Assembly: GCA_020205615.1 (NCBI GenBank)
Contig: CM035164.1
Coordinates: 118,793,363 to 118,857,362 of the forward strand
DNA: 64,000 nt
Direction: 5' to 3'
From: Panax quinquefolius
Lineage: Eukaryota > Streptophyta > Magnoliopsida > Apiales > Araliaceae
Part shown: positions 1-10,540 of the stretch, in pieces
How positions within the stretch are numbered: position 1 is the first letter of the stretch
Layout: each line of letters begins with the position of its first letter
Made by a program: the position numbers and the translations under genes
Notes under the pieces: model-generated
Database searches by the model: none
Told to the model about the DNA's origin: nothing
The model's input: the letters and a program-made list of their open reading frames with translations, nothing else

Positions 1-2
1 CG

Positions 3-215
3 CGATCGTAGTGTCTTTGAAGGAAGCGTGAAGTTTATAAGTCAACGATCGTAGTGTGCTCTCGGGGAGCGTAGAGTCAACAACACGAGAGAAGAGAAGA
101 TCGTAGTGCGTGAAAGTTTAAGAGAAATCGTAGTGTTCTCGATGATAGCATCGTAGTATGCAAGTCAAAGCCACTACGATCTTAGCAAGTAGAACATCAC
201 GATCGATCGTAGAGC
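3..215. repeat. Cluster of short ATCGTAGTG motifs
   Basis: The motif ATCGTAGTG or a one-base variant occurs at about 5, 47, 100, 127, 150 and 205, and once inverted near 171. Spacing is irregular, so this is not a clean tandem array. There is no open frame. It may be the edge of a retrotransposon UTR or LTR cut by the window start. Function unknown. Confidence 0.4.
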
Positions 216-1339
216 ATCATCATCTCGTATCGAGAAAATGTCGAGCCTCGTGAGTTGTTAATTCAACATCGAGGAATGGATCCCGAGATCTTTGCGGTGC
301 TCATCGGTCCCGAATATATGAAATATCCTTAGTATCAACAAAAAGCGTATTGAAGAAGCTAAGGATAGTACTATGGATAAGAGGACAAAACACCTTTTTT
401 AGGTGGTAGGTGAGAAAGCGACTGCGGTGTCGATGAGCGAAATGCGAAATTGAGAGATGTGCAAAATGTCTCCATCATGACCTGAAAGTTGAAGCATTTA
501 ATGCCACAACGGATGGATCCAATGGATAGTTTTCAACATCACATATATCTGGATCGAGACGGATGAGAGAAAAAAAAAGCAAGCAATCAAACATTCAACG
601 TGAAGAATTCTCTAAGGCTCGACTCTACGATCGAGATATTGAAAAGCTTGCTCATTTACTCGATTCTTAACGAACCGGTGCTTACTACGACAAAATGAGT
701 AGCAACCTTGAGCCTTGACAACAACAACCATCAATCAAGAAGAAGAGTACCAAGTCTGACTTTGGACTTGAAGAGTTAAATAGATGAGTAGAAGTTCTTA
801 GCTGTAAGAAAGCGAATCTGTGATTTGGACTTGAAGAGTTCCTTAGTGGATATCCTACTAGAGAAGTTCTAGGCTGCTTTGAGTGCTAGAAGGAATTAAA
901 ACAATGTGTGATTATATAAGATTGTAAAAGACATCTCGCTATAAGGATATCCTACTAACTTGAGTAGAAGAGTGGACTAGGAATTCTTTGAGTGCTCTAA
1001 GACCACTTAAAAGAAAAGATTTCAAATATCTATATCTATATAACTTGTATATAAGCTATATCTAACTTATAGCGCCTTACTAATTGCTCATTAACTCCAT
1101 TGCTTGGTTAAGAAGATTAAAACAAATACTAATTCCGCTTAGTTTTAATCACTATCTAAGAACAAGTTTAAAATATAAAAGATTTTCAATCTATATCCCC
1201 CCTTCAGATAACTTGTGCCTACTTATATGGGAATTACGACCTTTGGTGCCTCCATCCCTATTTTGGGGGCGCCACAACAACAAATGTATCCCTTGCACTA
1301 CCGCTGACTTTTATGCGACAACCTTGGGCTCCATCCTAG
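216..1339. other. Degenerate intergenic sequence, no gene seen
   Basis: I see no convincing gene in either direction. The open frames are short and have no recognisable domain. The stretch lies directly beyond the gag relic at 1340-1940, so it may be decayed retrotransposon internal sequence downstream of gag on the minus strand. I could not confirm protease or RT motifs in it. Confidence 0.4.
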
Positions 1340-1940
1340 TGACCTTTTTTCCACGACAAATCGGGCTAAGTGACATTTTTTTCCACGGTTATAACACGCT
1401 TTGACTGGCATCACGATTTTGACCGATGTGTCCCTCCTTCCGCATTTGAAGCATATGATAGGTGGTCGTTCTCCTTCCTTAACAACGGTGTTGGTGCCGA
1501 CGCCTTTCCATCATTATTGAATCTCCTCTTCTTGAAATGTCCATTCTTATTGTTTTGGCCTTGATTACCAATCAAGTGGTTACCATTTCGCATGTTGATT
1601 CCTCCACGCTTGTTGTCACAAACTTTGATGACTACTCTCCGGTATTATCATTTTGTTGGTCGCTCTCTTTTGGTTAAGGTTGACTCGTTATCGCGCTCCA
1701 TTAATCGAGCCCTATTTACAACATCCGAATACAAACACGGTTTATGAGAAATAAGATGTTGACGATCTCTCTTCAAACCTCTTAAAAACATCCGCGTCAT
1801 TCTTTCTTCATTATCCACCAAGTGGGACGAAACCGACAACTCTCGGCAAACTTTGCTTCGTACTACGACACGGTCATATTATTCTGTTCTAACTTGATGA
1901 ACTCCACCTCCTTCATTTGAGCGAATACTTTCGGAAAGTA
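1340..1940 (-). pseudogene. Ty3/gypsy gag relic with two degraded zinc knuckles
   Basis: Read on the minus strand, this is the C-terminal half of a Ty3/gypsy Gag. A capsid-like part (about 1930-1650) reads WNKYFPKVFAQMKEVEF, then RMFLRGLKRDRQHLISHKP, as in plant retrotrans_gag domains. Near 1450-1410 a zinc knuckle begins CFKCG, then shifts frame into KEGHIGQN. Near 1380 a second knuckle reads CYNRGKKCHLARFC, with the second Cys changed to Arg. Stops and at least one frameshift show that it is dead. The N-terminal side is cut at about 1940 by a long-LTR fragment in the opposite orientation. Gag would have formed the virus-like particle. The lineage within Ty3/gypsy is uncertain. Confidence 0.6.
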
Positions 1941-2361
1941 CTTGTTCCACCGCAGCTTAAACTTGATGTTTGTTATATTTTATCGCTTTAACACTTTGTT
2001 GAAGGCTAATGATAATTTATTCTACATTATCTTAGTCATAATATTTCTTCTTTGGGCTAGTTGAGCTCACCCTTTTGCTTTCATTGTTCTCTTGAGAAAA
2101 TGAGAACGTAGCGAGGACAAGTCGTGGAACCGGAGTGACGGTCCGGATGATAAGATTAGTAGTCCTCACTATTCTATGAAATAGTGTGATAATAAATATA
2201 TTGAAGACTTATTTTGAGTTTGAATCATGCCTAGAAGACAATATTTGTATTAAAACACACACATTTCATGTTGTATATTTAAGGTTGTATTTGTATTACA
2301 TCAGTACCATGTATTTGGCGACTTCGTAATAGGTGATGTATACCTATTTTGGGGCGTCAAA
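1941..2361 (+). repeat. Family L LTR, 3' end fragment
   Basis: The sequence matches the last about 420 bp of the complete family L copies at 23669-26358 and 46488-49006. Shared parts are the GTTTAAC region near 1990, the GAGCTCACC block near 2065, the TAGTAGTCCTCACTATTC block near 2158, and the end GATGGGTGATGTATACC, here as AGGTGATGTATACCTATTTTGGGGCGTCA. The last bases are degraded (CGTCAAAG instead of CGTCACA). It appears to be the end of one copy inserted in or joined to the fragment that follows at 2362. Confidence 0.7.
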
Positions 2362-2394
2362 GTTCATGAATTAGTTACTATTCACCCATTCTCC

Positions 2395-2402
2395 TATAAA
2401 TA
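2395..2402 (+). promoter_or_regulatory. TATA box of family L LTR
   Basis: TATAAATA followed by GAAGTTCATTTC, conserved in the same place in the other family L copies (24823, 28252, 47420, and on the minus strand at 21571). This fixes the transcriptional orientation of the LTR as TGTAAGACCCC to CGTCACA. Activity is not shown. Confidence 0.6.
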
Positions 2403-2639
2403 GAAGTTCATTTCTTCATTATTTCTTACGAATTCACTTTGAAACTCTAGAGAGAGAATTCTTCTTCTATAATCTTGAGCGTATTTCTTTAGAGTTTAAG
2501 AAATCTTTGAAGCGTAGTGCAAGTTTTTTCTTCAAGTATATCCCCTACCTACCCATCGAATTACTCTTCTTTTTACTAGTAAGGGATATTATTTGTTGTA
2601 CTTTCGTAAAGGGTATTATTTCTTTCTTATTCATGAAGA

Positions 2640-2990
2640 GAACTTCATTATTCCATTCTTTATTACTCTGTTGGAATAATCAGATCACGCTGGATACCCT
2701 ATACTTGGTGAAATTCTTATGTTATTCCATTCTTTATTATTATGTTGGAATAACCTATATATATGCAAATCTTGCATACATGGTGAAATTCTTTCATTAT
2801 TCTATTCTTTATTATTCATTTGAACATCATATGCATTGCGTTCTGCATGACTGAATTCCGTTGTTTATTATTCTGTTGGAATATATCTTTGTGCGTGCGT
2901 TCTTACGCATGACACAGTTCCATTATTTATTATTCTATTGAATATCTTGTGCATGCGTTTACGCATGACTGAATTCCGTTATTTATTATT
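2640..2990 (+). repeat. Tandem array of about 60-bp hairpin-bearing units
   Basis: Units contain TTTATTATTCTGTTGGAATA followed by a short inverted repeat. Clear stems: TATGCAA/TTGCATA (2762-2778), TGCGT/ACGCA (2896-2909) and CATGCGT/ACGCATG (2952-2967). The arms differ between units but remain complementary within each unit. Confidence 0.65.
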
Positions 2991-3485
2991 CATTGGAATA
3001 ACTTTTGTATGTGCTAGGTCTATCTCATACACCGGTGATTTATGTTGTTATTCCATTCTTTATTATACTCGGTTGGTTAAAGTTTTGACTTATATACTCC
3101 ATGAAATTAGTGGAATATCCTTGATATTTGCACTTCATCCAATATCTTTTCATGGAAATATTCTTCTGAGCATTCTTGAGTGTTACTCTACAAAGAAGTA
3201 TCATGTTGAAAATTTGGACGTTATTAGATCTTGGATAAATTAATTCTTGAACTTGTTTTATTAAATTATTATATCATTGTCATCATCCTCATGTTTATAT
3301 TATGTTGAAAGTCATCTGTGGCATGTAGTGCATAGACGGACTTGGTATGATTATGACCAGAGATTATTCTGTGTAATCATGGCCGTAATGTTACAAATAA
3401 TGTGAAAAAGTCCTTATTGGCCCATAGTGCATTGATTGACAGTTGTTGGCATGATCATGACCATTAATGAATACTGACGAATTGG

Positions 3486-5804
3486 CGCCCCCCAAAACAG
3501 TATACATCACCCATCTTGGGTCGCCAAATACATGGTACAAAATTCAAATACAACTTAATACAACAATGTGTGTAAAATACGACAAAATATAATCTAAGAG
3601 TTTTAATAAGAATATTGTCATCTAGACAATATACAAACTCAATGGAGTCCTCATTACATTTATTATCACACTATTTAATGTAATAGTGAGGACTACTAAT
3701 GCTATCATCTGACCGTCACTCTCGTTTCGACTAGTCCCAGCCTACTTTCTCATTTCCTGAAGAGAACAGTGAAAGAAAGGGTAGCTCAACTATCCCAGTA
3801 AGAAATATTATGACTAATATAATGCAGAATAATTTATCGTTAGCCTTCAACAGTGTTAAACTGATAAAATATAGCAAACATCAAGTTTAACTGCAGCGGA
3901 ACAAGCAATCCTTTTGAAGAGTCAAGTAGAGAATAAAATCTACTATCTTCTATGATTTAAAAGGTTTTTCAACACTTTTATCGCTGAGACTCAGCCTAAT
4001 AAATAAACCACATCATCCCTGCACTACGACCAAGGATATTCATTAGTATCACGACCACAAATTATCCATGCTCTACGGGCCAAGGATATTCATATATTCA
4101 TCAATAGTCATGATCATGCCAACAACTGTCCATCAATGCACTATGGGCCAATGATAACTTTTACCACATCATTGGTAACATTACGGTCATGATTATACCG
4201 AATAATCTTTGGTCATAATCATACCAAGTCCATCTATGCACTACATGCCCACGTATGACTTTCAACATAATATAAACATGAGGATGATGACAATGATATA
4301 AGAATTCAACAAAACAAGTTCAAGAATTAATTTATCTAGGAACCAATAATGTCCAAATTGTCAACATGATACTGCTTTGTGGAGTAAAATTTAAGAATGC
4401 TCGAAGAATATTTTCATGAAAAGATCTTTGGATGAAGCGCAAATATCAAGGATATTCCACTAATTTCATGGAGTATAAAAGCCAAAACTTTAACCAACTG
4501 AGTATAATAAAGAATGGAATAATAAAAGAATTCACCAGGCATGCGATAGACCGCACAGACAGGTTATTCCAACAAAATAATAAATAATGGAACCAATGTC
4601 ATGCGTAGAACGTCATGAGCGATATATATTCCAATGTAATAATAAAGAATGGAATAACGTGAGAATTCACCATGCATGCGATAGATCGCATAGACAAAAG
4701 TTATTCTAACGAATAATAAATAATGGAACCAAGTCATGCGTAATACGCACGCAGGCGTGATGTTCCAATGAATAATAAAGAATGGAATAATGTAAGAATT
4801 TCACCACGACGTATGTGGTACTTAGCATAGATGACATATTTATTCCAACAAAATAATAAATAACGGAACCAGTCATGCGTAATTACGCGCAGCACGGATG
4901 TTCCAAATGAATAATAAGGGATGGAATAACAATATCTCTCTTCAAGAACAAGAAAGAAATAATACCCCCTACCTTAGAAAAACTGGATACTGGAATAGTG
5001 AGGTAGCAAACTTCTCTTCTTCTTTCTCTCTATAATTTCTCTTTATAATAATTGCTCTAAAACTTTTGTGAATTGGTGAGAAATAAAGGAAGAATGAGCT
5101 TCTATTTATAAGAAAATATAGTTTCAGTAATTGCACGTTTTGGGGCTCGAAATAATACAGTATAATACCTTTCTCTTTTTCTTCATTTTTAATTTAGTCC
5201 TGCGAAAATATTATCAAACTTGCACCACCTCCCTAATATTAAATAATGTGAATTAATAGTTCATTCATGTGACTCAATAGTATAATCATGTGAAAAACAA
5301 AATACAAAGATATAGTACCTTCAACTATACCTCCATTTTAACTTAATCATGCAAGTATTATCAATCTTTTTTGAACTCCCCTAATAGTACAAGAATGTGA
5401 TTCAATAGTACACACATGTGAACAAGTAGTTATATAAGCATGTGAATTAGTAGCAATTAATTGCTCATTTATCCGATAAATTACCCGATTTATCAATATA
5501 ACCCTAGACTTCAATTATCATCTAATAGATGTCGATTTCCACTAACACTAATAATCCCAACACAATGGAACTATCAAATTCATCTTTAATCAACACAACT
5601 TATTCATCATTAATATTATAACTCATAATATTTTATAACCGTGTCGTTCGGAAAAGAGGGGCTTTCCGATAAGGATTTCTCCTTATTAGCGCTGATTAGG
5701 TGACCAAACCTCTCCTCGATGAACTTCTAAACATTGTCAATATTGCAAATAATAATATGAATAACTTTGTCGTCTCAATTATTGATTTAATAATAATAAA
5801 TATA
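3486..5804 (-). repeat. Family L LTR, minus-strand copy cut by the scaffold gap
   Basis: It starts with the reversed LTR end (TGGCGCCCCCCAAAACAG, for TGTGACGCCCCC) and GATGGGTGATGTATAC reversed at about 3502. It continues through the downstream region and the hairpin array (about 4530-4930) with stems ATGCGAT/ATCGCAT (4676-4691), TGCGT/ACGCA (4737-4749) and the palindrome GCGTAATTACGC (4877-4888). Then come the reversed promoter region near 5100 and U3 up to TTATTGATTTAATAATA at 5804. About 900 bp of U3 are missing, hidden in or lost at the gap. Confidence 0.75.
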
Positions 5805-5904
5805 NNNNNNNNNNNNNNNNNNNNNNNNNNNNNNNNNNNNNNNNNNNNNNNNNNNNNNNNNNNNNNNNNNNNNNNNNNNNNNNNNNNNNNNNNNNNNNNN
5901 NNNN
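5805..5904. other. Assembly gap (100 N)
   Basis: Exactly 100 N, the conventional size for a scaffold gap of unknown length. To the left is a family L LTR cut inside U3; to the right is a CACTA element lacking its other end. Real sequence is missing here, and adjacency across the gap should not be trusted. Confidence 0.98.
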
Positions 5905-7514
5905 GCCACCCTCTTCCCGATATTGTATTAGATCGGGGATGAGGAGCCGAGACTATGGGTCGATCTCAGATCCCCTACTAGCAAGATTCTGCAGATATCG
6001 AGTGTTTGGTCCGCCGAGGATACCCGCATATACACTTCCTGAAGGTAATATTTTTTAATGTTTCATGAAATTATCTGAATTTATCACATTATATAAATTA
6101 TTATTAGTAATCGAATTTGTATCTTTTATAGGCTCCAACCAGCCGCCAGTCGTCGAGAAACACATGTCGGACCATCTCATACGAAATACCGGTTTGGATG
6201 ACTATATCTTCCGTGGCTAATATAGGGGGTGTGGTTTGACAGTTCCATCTCGATCCTGGTCTTTTCGGCGTCGCCAGATTGCCTTCCAATTCTCGTCTTC
6301 ACCAGATTGCTCAGGATATTATAGCAGGGGCCTCTGCAGAGAGTACGGGATTACCACGGGAGTAGTTCGACGCTTGGAGCGCCGAGTTGCTCCAGATGGT
6401 GATTACCCTCTTGGAGGAGGCTTTTCATCCGCCCCCACCTACTCAAGTATTCTTATTATTTATGTTTTTCAATTAACGCTAGTTTGTTAATTCTCACATA
6501 TATATATACGGACTAATGATTTCTATTTTTGATTCTATCAGCAGGTGGCGATGGCGATGGCGTCCCGGTGGCGATGATGAAGCGGGAGCACGAGTCGACA
6601 TCCATACACTGAGGCGAGATCGTTCACCTCACCGATGATGATCATACTTTTTACTAGTTTATAGTTCATTTGTATATATTCATGTTATTGTAGACCCTTT
6701 TTGTATATATTGTATTGTCTAATCAAGGCGTCTGCATAACTATTGTAAATTATATTGTTTAACATTTATGGTCAATTAATTATATTTGTAATTGGTTAGC
6801 TTATAATACGCTTTTGGTGGATATTTGAATGTGAATGTGAATGATAATGAGTTGAAGATTAAGTTTTAGTGCTACGTTGCATATTTGAATATGAGATCTG
6901 AGTTTATATTATCGTGTATTGGGTTGTGACAAAGTTACTGGTACATTAATGGGTTTAAACACCGAAACCGAACTTTTAAAATCAGATTTAAAAAAAGGAT
7001 AGTTAATTAAACGGAATAAGGTAATTCATGATGGAATTTCCTGGAAGTAACAAATAAGTAATTTTTAATAAATTCAAAATATCCAAATTTCAATGAAGCA
7101 GACGTTATCTTGATTTAACGTATCCGTCAGAAACACCCCTATCTCCGATATAAATTAAAGTCGATTTTAATAATTAGCCAATTTTAATGATTGACGGGTT
7201 ATTCTATTTTTCAGTCGGACATAAGATAATTCTGAGGGAATGTATCCGTCGAACTTATGTACTATTATATTTGACAAAAAGTTTCGTCCTATATATTCGG
7301 TCGAAGATAGTTAATGCTCGACGTACATCCGTCGGAGATACGTTCGTCGAAGATATGTAATTTCTGACAGAACTTTTGACGGATCTTATTTTCGACGTGA
7401 ATATTTATGACTGAATATCTGACGAATATTTCTGTCGGTAATAATGAAATTTCGACCGAATAGGAGTAATTCCGACGGAATAATCCGTCGGACTTAAGCT
7501 TTTTTCTTGTAGTG
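5905..7514. mobile_element. CACTA (En/Spm) transposon, one terminal part
   Basis: The right end is TTTTTTCTTGTAGTG, the reverse complement of the plant CACTA terminus CACTACAAGAAAA. It is followed by TAC, which fits a 3-bp target duplication inside the copia LTR. Repeated subterminal motifs TCCGTCGGA/TCCGACGGA lie in the last 400 bp. At 5905-6040, 6130-6450 and 6541-6660 there are GC-richer, exon-like blocks separated by AT-rich intron-like DNA, one with AGGTAATA at its end; they may be the last exons of an element gene, but I recognise no domain. The 5' end lies in or beyond the gap. Confidence 0.75.
7120..7514. repeat. CACTA subterminal repeats
   Basis: Several copies of a short motif around TCCGTCGGA, TCCGACGGA and GTCGAA occur in both orientations up to the terminus at 7514. 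In the En/Spm family such subterminal repeats bind the TnpA-type protein and bring the two ends together. The family role is established knowledge; binding here is inferred. Confidence 0.6.
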
Positions 7515-7760
7515 TACATTTCTCTCTTTATTTTCTAAAGCTACAAAAGCTTTTCTTTCTCTCCCTCATTCCCTTCTAACTCTCGGATGGAGTATGTAAT
7601 TGTTTTGTGTTGGTGTATTTGATCCTTATGCTTGGCTGTCTTTATAGCTGAATGGAAGGAGAAGAGTATTAAATGAAGTTGGCAAAATTTTCAAAGGGTT
7701 GGACTGTTGAATTTTCAAGGGGCAGGGCATTAATGGGTGAAGGAATGTTGTTGACCAACA
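7515..7760 (-). repeat. 3' LTR of copia 1, truncated by CACTA insertion
   Basis: It aligns closely with 13116-13361 of the other LTR and starts (minus) TGTTGGTCAACAACATTCC at 7760. The remaining about 335 bp, matching 12784-13118, are absent and expected on the far side of the CACTA element. The first three bases, TAC, would be the 3-bp CACTA target duplication; the intact LTR reads GTACTACATTTC here. Confidence 0.8.
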
Positions 7761-7776
7761 ATCTCCCCCTCCGAAC
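7761..7776 (-). promoter_or_regulatory. Polypurine tract of copia 1
   Basis: On the minus strand, GGAGGGGGAGAT lies directly before the TGTTGG of the 3' LTR. This is the plus-strand primer site for reverse transcription and fixes the LTR boundary. Confidence 0.8.
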
Positions 7777-7829
7777 CCATTAGAGGAGGTATTCTCTATG
7801 ACCCCGTCACTTGGAGTTCATCCCGGCCA

Positions 7830-8445
7830 ATTCCTTGCAAAATTCCAGCTTTTCGCGAGTGACAACTTTTGTCAACATGTCTCAGGGATTCTCGTCGGTA
7901 TGAACTTTCTTCACTTTCATCACTTCCTTTTCCATCACTTCTCGAAGCCAGTGATAACGAACATCAATATGATTGGTCCGATTATGATGCGTGACATTCT
8001 TGGTCAAGTCAATTGCACTCTGACTATCACAATAAATCACATACTCATCTTGTTTCAAACCTAACTCTTGAAGAAACCGTTTTAACCACAACATCTCTTT
8101 GTCTACTTCAGTAGCAGCGATGTATTCTGACTCAATTGTAGACAGAGCATCACACTTTTGTAACTTGGACTGCCATGATATTGCTCCCCCTGCAAAAGTA
8201 AACAAATACCCCGATGTAGACTTCTTTTCTTCAGAACATGCCATGTCTGCATCTGTAAAACTCTCCAAGACTGGACTCGTACTACCAAAAACCAAACATA
8301 AAATGGAAGTAGCTTTCAAGTATCTGAGAATCCACTTAACTACTTTCCAATGTTCTCTGCCAGGATTTGACAAATACCTGCTCACAACGCCAACTGCATG
8401 AGCAATTAATATCTGGCTGCGTACAAACCATTGCATACATAACAC
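7830..8445 (-). pseudogene. Copia 1 RNase H domain
   Basis: The minus-strand frame contains the copia RNase H: FTDADMACSEEKKSTSGY with the first acidic residue, then SKLQKCDALSTIESEYIAAT with the conserved Glu, and IYCDSQSAIDLTKN with the next Asp. The frame breaks at HTDENP, where the usual Ala codon has become TGA, so the last residues (DMLTK) lie behind a stop. It joins the RT frame through a frameshift near 8400. The domain would degrade the RNA strand of the RNA-DNA hybrid during reverse transcription. Confidence 0.85.
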
Positions 8446-9778
8446 TCCCTACAGCAGAGGAGTAGGGAACTGCTGTTATATCATCTCTCCCTTCCTTGGT
8501 AAAAGGACACATGCACTTTGTCAACTTAATATGACTAGCCAATGGTGTGCTAACTGGTTTAGCATCACCCATGTTGAACCTTGCAAGCACCCGCTTAACA
8601 TACTTCTCTTGTGACAACCACAAACTCTTGGCTTTCCTATCACAAACAATCTTCATACCCAATATCTGTTTAGCTAGACCTAAGTCCTTCATATCAAATG
8701 ACTTAAACAACTCACCCTTGAGCCTGCGAATCATATCAGCGTCCTGCCCAACTATCAACATATCATCTACATATAGCAACAGAATAACGGTTACCATCCG
8801 GAACCTCTTGACATACACACAAGTTGATCTCGTGCAATCGTTTCTACTATAACCTTGATCCACCATAAATGAATCAAATTTCATGTACCACTGCCTTGGG
8901 GCTTGTTTCAGGCCGTACAAACTTTTCTTCAACTTGCAAACCAAGTGTTCTTTCCCTTTAACTTCAAATCCTTCTGATTGTTCCATATAGATTTCTTCCT
9001 TCAAATCACCATGAAGAAAAGCAGTCTTTACATCCAACTGCTCAAGCTCAAGATCCATACTAGCTACTAACTCAAACACTACTCGAATAGAAGTCATCTT
9101 CACAACTGGAGAAAAAATATCATCGAAGTCACCTTGCTTTTGAGCAAAACCCTTGACGACTAATCGAGCCTTGTATTTCACTAGTTTTTCACCATCTTTC
9201 TTAAGCTTAAACACCCATTTGTTCTTCAATGCTTTCCTGCCCTTCGGAAGTGTAGTCAACTCATAGGTGTGATTCTTGTGCAAAGAATCCATCTCATCTT
9301 GCATATATCTCAGCCAATTGTTTTTCTGCTTATTAGTCTTGACTTCCTGAAAATCCTCTGGCTCCCCCTCCTCAGCAACTAAAAGATATTCAGATGAAGG
9401 ATATATGACTGATGGAACATGTTCTCTAGTGGATCTTCTTAGCTGAGGTTCTTCAATATCAAGTTGCTCCCCCTGATCAACACTCTCTGCATCTGACCCA
9501 TCACCATCGTGTAAATCCGTATCAGTCATATGTTCATTCTGACCTCCTTCTCCAACTGTGGAATTCTGTACTGGAGAAGGAACTCTGCTGATATCCGGAA
9601 CTCTATTATCTCTGGGTTGTGTAGCATTCTCAAAATGCTCATAATTCTGGTGCTCATGAAACACCACATCTCTGCTCCTGAATAATTTTCTCTGCACTAG
9701 ATCCCATAACTGGTATCCAAACTCTGCATCTCCATAGCCAACAAATACACATAGGGTAGATTTGTCATCAAGTTTCAA
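8336..9778 (-). pseudogene. Copia 1 reverse transcriptase and integrase C-terminal region
   Basis: A 480-residue open stretch on the minus strand. The first part, CVFVGYGDAEFGYQLWD, is the C-terminal end of the integrase region. After an acidic linker comes the RVT_2 reverse transcriptase: NNWLRYMQDEMDSLHKN, KARLVVKGFAQKQG, LDVKTAFLHGDLKEEIYMEQ, LKKSLYGLKQAPRQWY, and the catalytic YVDDMLIVG. The final 50 residues run out of frame near 8400. The upstream end is cut by the hAT insertion at 9793, so the original polyprotein is split. A long intact RT frame suggests moderate age. Confidence 0.88.
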
Positions 9779-9784
9779 TCTTTG

Positions 9785-9792
9785 TTCCTTGG
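9785..9792. repeat. 8-bp target site duplication (left) of hAT-type element
   Basis: TTCCTTGG, repeated exactly at 10734-10741 on the other side of the element. Eight-base duplications are characteristic of hAT transposition. Confidence 0.9.
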
Positions 9793-10156
9793 TAGACTGG
9801 CAACAGTGGTGGCTGGGTGAAGCGTGTCAAGCTAAGCAATGGCCGGGCAAAAAGGCAGGGTTTTAATCGGGCTAAATTTGTTGGGCCGTGGTTCGTTAAG
9901 TTAAAGTAAAGTTTTACCATGGCTTTTTTCCTTTTATTTTTTTATTATTTTTTTTAATCTTGATACATCAAAAATAGTAATAATAATAAATATTAAAAAT
10001 AATAAAATAATTTATAATAAACAATAATTTTAATTACTTAAATTAACTACATATCTCAATCAATTAAAATTTTAATAGTATTATAATTTTAGATATTATT
10101 CTAAAGGCATGATTTGGGATAATGATTGATTTACTTTCCAAATGTACTACAATAAC

Positions 10157-10242
10157 TCAATAAGTAAGGGGATTGCATAATAAATACTCAATAAGTAAGG
10201 GGATTGCATAATAAATACTCAATAAGTAAGGGGATTGCATAA
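10157..10242. repeat. 31-bp tandem repeat, about 2.8 copies
   Basis: Units starting TCAATAAGTAAGGGGATTGC at 10157, 10188 and 10219 are nearly identical, so the duplication within the hAT element is recent. Confidence 0.85.
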
Positions 10243-10470
10243 TCAAATATGATTCTTTAAAATTAATATAATTTATTTAACTTTTAAAAATAATAAATCG
10301 TAATTAATACTAATATATAGATAATTTTAAATTTTTATAATTATATTATCTAACTTAAACTAATAATGGTTAGTTTAATAGTTTTATACTTTGAAATTAT
10401 TAACTACATATCTTAATTATAATTTTCAATTATAGTTAAAATATATTGAAGATTGTATTAAAAACAAATA

Positions 10471-10540
10471 GTTGTTGTAGCTTAGTTGGTTTGAACTCTT
10501 ATTTATTTATTTACAAGTCTTGTGTTCAAGCCTCACAACC
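10471..10540 (+). other. tRNA-like stretch with A- and B-box matches
   Basis: TAGCTTAGTTGG (10478-10489) fits the RNA polymerase III A box. GTTCAAGCC (10524-10532) fits the B box, at a spacing normal for tRNA genes (about 46 bp). The ends GTTGTTG and CACAACC could partly pair. An A-rich run follows at 10560. It may be a SINE head or decayed tRNA-derived sequence inside the hAT element. No convincing full cloverleaf was found, so it is not called as a tRNA. Confidence 0.4.

Larger units (their letters stand above)
2362..3485 (+). repeat. Family L LTR fragment: promoter, hairpin array, downstream region
   Basis: It begins inside the U3 region (TTCATGAATTAGTTACTATT, as in the copy at 19796-22742) and carries the TATA box, the tandem hairpin units (about 2640-2990) and the region with TGATTATGACC/GGTCATGATCAT-type repeats (about 3290-3470). 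The true 3' end is missing, because at about 3486 the sequence turns into an inverted copy of the same family. Small open frames in it follow the tandem repeats and are not genes. Confidence 0.7.

Noticed and set aside
2507..3243. Two plus-strand open frames of 115 and 101 codons
   Set aside because: They lie in the tandem units of a family L LTR; repeated phrases in the translation (LFHSLLLCWN, YSILYYYVG) follow the DNA repeat.
5700..5942. 80-codon open frame on the plus strand
   Set aside because: It runs across the 100-N gap; the translation is mostly unknown residues.
6104..6490. Overlapping small frames on both strands within the CACTA element
   Set aside because: No recognisable transposase residues; at most pieces of degraded exons.
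8099..8852. Plus-strand frames of about 100 codons
   Set aside because: Antisense shadows of the copia 1 RT and RNase H.
10471..10540. tRNA gene
   Set aside because: A and B boxes fit, but stems and anticodon loop do not form a convincing cloverleaf.
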